From: Primula veris
Lineage: Eukaryota; Streptophyta; Magnoliopsida; Ericales; Primulaceae
Length of the DNA stretch: 64,000 nucleotides
Direction of reading: 5' to 3'
Assembly (NCBI GenBank): GCA_963682055.1
Contig: OY821740.1
Coordinates: 31,078,795 to 31,142,794 of the forward strand
The translations under genes were made by a program, and so were the position numbers. This document shows, one piece after another, positions 58,176-64,000 of the stretch (positions within the stretch are counted from its first letter, which is position 1; the number at the start of each line of letters is the position of its first letter). The notes below the pieces were generated by a model. It had not been told where the DNA came from. It worked only from the letters and a program-made list of their open reading frames with translations, and did not search any database.

Positions 58176-58861
58176 AGTCAAAAGATATAGAAGCTCAAGA
58201 TGAATGGGACTCGGTATTTTTCCTCGCTAGCTTATGGCGTTTTTAATTGAGTATTTGGGGGGAAATGTGCTATTCTTTTTGGCGGCACCGTATACGCCAT
58301 TCTTTTGCTGCCTACCAACTGTTTGATAAATTGCTCTCTAAGTTTTTGTTAGGTTGCAGAATTTTAGGTTAATTCTCTTTTGCTTGTTAACTGCACCAAT
58401 CCATTATATTTATTCAAAGTAAAGAGAAAGCATATATAATTTAATTATATATTTTATGTAGTAATATATCTTTGGGATCGGAAGGTGGCCTGGTGCCCTT
58501 TTCATGCTGTCTACTTACTGTGGTTTTGATAAATTTCCGGAGTAGTTAAGGAGATACCATGCGTTTTCTAACTATTGTCTCTCAAATTTATGAAAGTTTA
58601 GTTGTTTCCTACCAAGTTATGTTGATGTTCTAGATTTCATTTTCGAGCAATAACGAGAGAAAGCGCTATTGGGATTTTGTTTTCCATCTTCCCGGGAAAT
58701 AGACACCTCTGACGCTAGCATCGAGAAAAACACCCAATGCACTATTTTGGGGGAAGGAAATCCATTTCTTAATGCTTAAACTTGCTTTTGCTAGTATGGA
58801 TTGAGTTTAACCTTTAATTGTTACTAAGAACTTTCACCGATTCTTCTTTAGGTAAATAATA

Positions 58862-61800
58862 ATGGCCAAACAAACACGCATCACTTTCCTCGAAGAGTGG
58901 CTTAAGAGCAACAGTGGTAGCAATAACAATGCCGATTCAAAACTTCCCTCTCCTTCTCCTGCTCGTGCCATAATACAAGCATGGGCCGATTTAAGAGACT
59001 CGCTACAAAACCAATCATTTCAACCCCATCATATCCAATCACTTAAAACTCTTTTAAACTCGCAGTCTTCGCTTTATGTTGCAGACCCTCAAGCAAAGCT
59101 TCTCCTTGCAATTCTATCCACCCAAAACATGTCCTTACCACTAGCATCTTATCCTCTATTTCTCAGGCTTCTTTATATCTGGGTCCGAAAATCAACTAGA
59201 CCATCTCGAGAACTAATTGATGGTTCTGTTAAAGTCCTTTCCGACCTTATCTCCACTCAACTTGATGATACAAAGGACCCTCCGTTCTTCTCTGAAATAG
59301 TCATTCTTTGCGGCGCTATTTCTTTTTCTCCTTCTGTATCAAATAAATCAAAAGGTACATGTTCCGAATTAATATGCCAGATGTTTGAGTCGGGGTATCG
59401 ATCAATTGAATTTTCTAAAGAAGATATTGTGAACCTACTTGCCGGGATTGGTTATGGTCTAGCTTCATGCGAGGGTGTATATTTTGTTAAAATATTGGAC
59501 TTTCTTTTTGGGATATGGAACAAGGAGCATTTTGGTAATATTTCCCATGGGCTTATTATTCTGCATTTAACAGAATGGGTTTTGACCACTTTACTTGGTT
59601 CACGTAGTATAGAAAGAGTTAACGATTTTACCAAAGAGGTTTTGGAAACTTCGAGACCAGAACATGATATGTTTGCCACAGTAATGGCTTCAGGTGGAGC
59701 TCTTAGAGCTTCAAATATTTATGTATCTAGCAATCTACAACGCCTAAGAAATTCTGCAATGAATAAAATAGAAGCTGTGGCATTAAATTTGATGACGGAA
59801 AACTCAGCTATTAATTCCGATTATAAACTTCTTTCACATTGCATTCCGTTAGCATTGACTAAAACTGGACCTATCCCCTTTCGGGCTCCATTGCTTAAAT
59901 ACCTTGTTTCAACATTATTAACCGAAACATTTACATTACAAACTTTGTATGCAAAGGTTCTTCAATACCAACCAATTTCGTTGCTGAATGAGGTTAGAGA
60001 ACATCTGAGCAGTACTATGTTCACTGAAGCAGGGGCAATAACGGGCGTGTTCTGTAATTATTATGTATCAGCTGATGAAGAGAGCAAAACTTTGGTGGAA
60101 AATTTAATATGGAAATTCTGTGAGGAAGTTTACTCGAGACATCGAAAAACATCATTGATTCTTCGAGGTAGAGAGGATGAGTTACTAAGTGACTTGGAGA
60201 AAATTGTTGAATCAGCTTTTCTAATGGTTGTAGTTTTTGCTTTGGCTGTTACAAAGCACAAATTAAATCCAAAATATTCCTCAGAACATCAGATGGAGAT
60301 TTCTGTCAACATTTTAGTATCATTTTCGTGCTTGGAGTATTTTAGGCGCATGAGACTACCGGAATATATGGAGGCAATTAGAGCAGTTGTTGTGACTGTT
60401 CAGGAGAATGATTTAGCTTGTGTTACATTTGTAGAGTCCATGCCAAGTTATTCTGATTTGATAAATCAACCAAGTAAAGGTAATCAACTTTTGTTCCGTT
60501 TTCTTAAGCCCTTATTTAAAAGGGGAAAATCGAACAGAAAAAGCAAAGGAAATAAAAAAAGCGTTTCTTTCTGTTTTCTACACAACCTATCACGATTTTA
60601 GAAGTTGTATACCAATCTCTTTGTAATTAGTATACGAGTAACATTTACTGCTCAATCAGCATTCTCATGTTACGTTCAGCATAAGTAGGTTAGTGTACAA
60701 AAAGGGATTATTAACTAGTACACTAACAAAACATATATTGCTCGATTAGTATATTCCATTTAATTTTAGCATTTAGGTTAGTGTTCAAAAGTGATACCAA
60801 ATTGTAGTGCATAAAAGTGATTATAAAACATTAGATTTTCTGTAATCTAGAGATTCTAGATGGAGCTACCTGATTGATCTTTTTACGTTAGATTAGGGTA
60901 TCAAACGTAAAAAGTGTAAAAAATTGAAACCCGTAATATGTGAGGGTACAAAATGGAAAAGACCCGATATAAAAATCACTGTTAAGCAAATATTATTTCG
61001 TTGAATCCATTTACTGTTTCTTATCATTCAATTTTATTTTGTAGGATCTTCTAACTTAACGGAGTATTCGTGGTCAAATGATGAAATACAGACTTCTCGC
61101 ATCTTATTTCACCTACGGGTCATTCCTACTTCTGTTGAACGTTTACCTTCAACTACTTTTAAGAAGGTGGTCGCTCCAGTTATGTTCCTGTATCCTTCAG
61201 TTTCTGAACATTTCTCTCCGTCTCTCTTTAATTAAGGTTTTCATTTAAAAAAGCGCAAGCTTATATTTTTACCCAGAAAACAGTTGGTTTCTTACATCTA
61301 TATAAACAGATATATGGGACATCCGAATCCAAAAGTAGCTCAGGCTTCTCATTCTTTGTTTGTGGCGTTTGTATCTTCTGCAAAAGATACTGATGAGAGT
61401 GATAGAGTATTACTCAAGGAGCAACTTGTTTTTTATTACATCAAGAGATCTCTAGAGGTATTGGATCCCCTATGAACTACTATTTTCTAGCAAATAAACA
61501 TGTACTATCAAACTTGCAAATAACCTCCATTGTCAATTTAATTTAGGGTAATTTCGTGCTAGATGATCCATTTTGGATGATTGTTTTTTTTTTCCCATGT
61601 ATTATTTACTATTTATGCATGTTGGTAGCAATTAACCCAAAAAACAATTTAGAGCAAAATTTTACTCAAAAGAATATTTAAAGCAGAAAACCGAACTTTA
61701 TTTTGCAAAATAGTATGAACCCTCATTTAGCTGTTTAGTCAAAAAGTATATGGAACAAACTATTTAGGGAAAGATTCATGTTATTTCAGAAATTGATATG

Positions 61801-63175
61801 GGTCAAGTGCGAAAGTTAGATAGTACATGGGGGGTTAATTGCTAGTTACCAAAGGATATGGGGGTTATTTACAAGACATGCATACTACATGGCGGATAAT
61901 TGTAGTTTATCCTTTTCCATTAAAGCTATTTTGAGGTTTGAGCTTGGTTATATACTATAGAAGCTTAATATGGTTATAATTTATGTATAACACAGGGGTA
62001 TCCGGGCATTACTCCTTTTGAGGGAATGGCTGCTGGAGTAGCTGCATTAGTTCGTTATCTTCCTGCTGGAAGCCCATCTGTATTTTACACTATGGATAGC
62101 CTTGTTAATAAAGTTTATAGCCTTTGCAATAACACAGTATCTCAAGAGAGTAATATATCGGAAAATTTGGAAGATGAATTAGAGTCTTGTAAGAAGATTG
62201 TGGACTTGCTCTTAAGACTGCTTTCACTGGTGGATATACAGGTAAAAGTGTGTTCTTAGTATGTACAGCTAGTGTGTTCTTAGTATGTACGGCTTATTTG
62301 ATTGTTTTTTAAAAGTAAAAAAATATACTCTTTTAGTGCCTGTGGAAATAGTGTACTTTTAAACAAAAGTTAATGTGCGTTTGTAAAAAAAAGTCAATTA
62401 AGTATCATTTTACTTTGGGAGTCATGAAAATGTGATCGATAGTAGAGTAAATATAGGAAAAAAGTATTTTTTCCCCAAAAGTACCAATTTTTATATTTTT
62501 GAAGAGTATACATTTCAGTTACTAGTACGTAATTTTGTAAATTTCGGTAAAACATGTAAAATTACACTCTCGCCAACCAAACACAAAGGCTATTGCTTAA
62601 AAGTCACTTGAAGAGATCGGAGTTAATTTATGCCTTTCTGAAGTTATGAAATTTTTACAACTTTATTAATTATTATGAAATGATTACACTCAGATGGAAG
62701 GCAAGCGAGCAACAAGTTGCGCCGCTAGCCCTTTCTTGGAAAACTATTGCGGTCTCATTGCTGTTTGAAGTTTTCTTTGTCCGCTTATACCTTGACCAAA
62801 TTAAAATATCAGACTTCATTGCAACCTTCTAAATGTTGTCTTTATTACATAAAATATTTATTTATACACAGCGAGGAAAAAATATGTTAATAAAGGCTTT
62901 AAATTATGAATTTCTTTCAGGTCCTACCGAGTTTGATGAAGCAACTGGCTCAATTGGTTTCCGCGTTACCTAGAGATTTCCAGAACGAAGTTATGAATGA
63001 GTTATATACACTAGTTGCAGAATCTGACGATGTTACAAGAAAACCGACTCTGGTTTCTTGGTTACAGTCTCTCTCATACATTTGTTCTCAAAGCACACCA
63101 TCTAAAGTGGCGCAAAATAAAGCTAGTGGTGGTTTTGCTGATTCATCGAGTTTGAATATGAATGCAAGATTATGA
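58862..63175 (+). CDS. Conserved plant protein of unknown function, helical-repeat type (At1g73970-like)
   Basis: Exons 58862-60479, 61045-61189, 61310-61457, 61996-62241 and 62921-63175 join in phase, with GT-AG introns, into 803 residues. The protein is leucine-rich and almost wholly alpha-helical, resembling ARM/HEAT-like proteins, with no catalytic motif. Well-marked blocks are KQTRITFLEEWLKS at the start, KKVVAPVMFLYMGHPNPKV across exons 2-3 and GYPGITPFEGMAAGVAALVR in exon 4, which I associate from memory with the plant-wide family represented by Arabidopsis At1g73970; that link should be searched. Function and location are unknown. The frame is fully intact. An unspliced reading past exon 1 stops at 60601. 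Confidence 0.85.
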
Positions 63176-64000
63176 AATCAAAAGGTGCGGTCTTCAGCTA
63201 CTCTGTAATACATACTACTGTAGTCTAATTATTGTTTCGACACAGATTTTAAAGATGAGAAATTAATGTAAAATTCGAGAGGTCAGTCGGAGTATTCCAA
63301 TCTGAGAAGAGGCGATATGTAATCAAGCTAGCCTCTTTTGTTTTTTGGAGGTTAAACAGATCAATCATATATAATAGAAAGATGTATTATGTTTCAGACA
63401 CATTTAAAGATAAACACCATATCATATTCCAATCTCTTACACTTTACTCCTAACTGTATTAATTTTATGTATATTTCTATATATAGTGTTAAATAAATCA
63501 AGCGAACCGAGCCTTAGCGAGGCTGAAGGGAGTTATTGTCATGTTCGGTTCATTTACTAAACTAAACGAACAACATATTATTGTTCATGTTCAGTTGATT
63601 TAAATATGTACCAATGTGAATTGTACGGGAGTTTTTCATGAACGTTTCGGTTTGTTTGCAGCCCTACTTGTGGTTGTGCCACGACACTGTGAAAACTATG
63701 CGCCCTTAGAAGATCTATTTTTTTTTTATAAGCTCTTCGAAGATCTATTAAATTGTATTCACCTTGAGTTTGACATGTTCAATTATTTTGTTTGTGAATT
63801 TCTCCCAGGCGAGGTCTCTTTCTATATGCCATTTCAAGGTATTAGTAGAGCAAACCTTAGAACTGGTATTTCCTGGTCAGGAAACCTGGAGGCTTTATTT
63901 CAATTAAACCTATCACATTCAAACTTCAACTTCTGGGAAAAAAATATTCAAGTACAATCATTTGTAAAGGCTACAAATCCATTACCAACAACTATCAGTA
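63176..64000. other. 3' flank of the 58862 gene
   Basis: Contains the likely 3' UTR and MITE-like text: AACCGAGCC at 63506 and TTTCGGTTTGTTTGCAGCCC at 63645, the latter common at plant transposon ends. No gene is supported. Confidence 0.35.

Overview
The window is nuclear DNA of a flowering plant, most likely a eudicot. It has spliced protein genes with GT-AG introns, an ACS10/ACS12-type aminotransferase, a type-B response regulator, a subtilase, a plant tRNA-Val, and dense transposon layers (Ty3/gypsy Tat and chromovirus elements, LINEs, Mutator-like elements, MITEs, solo LTRs). The species cannot be fixed from the sequence. No bacterial, organellar or viral genome is present.

Layout. 1-14370: one large, decayed Tat-type LTR retrotransposon on the minus strand. 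Its 5' LTR (13838-14370), primer site, gag, protease, RT/RNase H, a second RNase H and integrase run right to left to 7809. Then come a 73-bp tandem array (7025-7717), a ~131-bp repeat (6649-6968) and a cassette of five plus-strand (antisense) coiled-coil genes (706-6618). The left LTR lies outside the window. 15677-18898: a five-exon type-B response-regulator-like gene with a LINE remnant in intron 1. 19862-23094: MITEs, and a small exon-like frame split by a 1961-bp solo LTR with perfect 5-bp target duplications. 23721-29116: a complete, young Reina-like chromovirus with near-identical 425-bp LTRs and only two nonsense codons. 30866-35413: a truncated minus-strand LINE abutting a Mutator-like element that encodes a broken transposase plus OTU protease and carries palindromic terminal repeats. 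38535-41829: a two-exon subtilase (minus). 46190-50626: a four-exon ACS10/12-like gene (minus) whose frame is intact but whose PLP lysine is replaced. 54353-56474: a solo LTR carrying 47 full copies of a 17-bp minisatellite in its U3. 57402-57475: tRNA-Val(AAC). 58862-63175: a five-exon conserved plant gene of unknown function.

How the parts relate. The host genes look unrelated to each other: two-component signalling, extracellular proteolysis, an aminotransferase-like protein and an uncharacterised helical protein, separated by transposons. The most unusual material is the antisense accessory gene cassette of the Tat element with its adjoining tandem arrays, the 17-bp array in a solo LTR, the palindrome-built ends of the OTU-carrying MULE, and two host-type proteins that keep their frames while losing key catalytic or phosphorelay residues.
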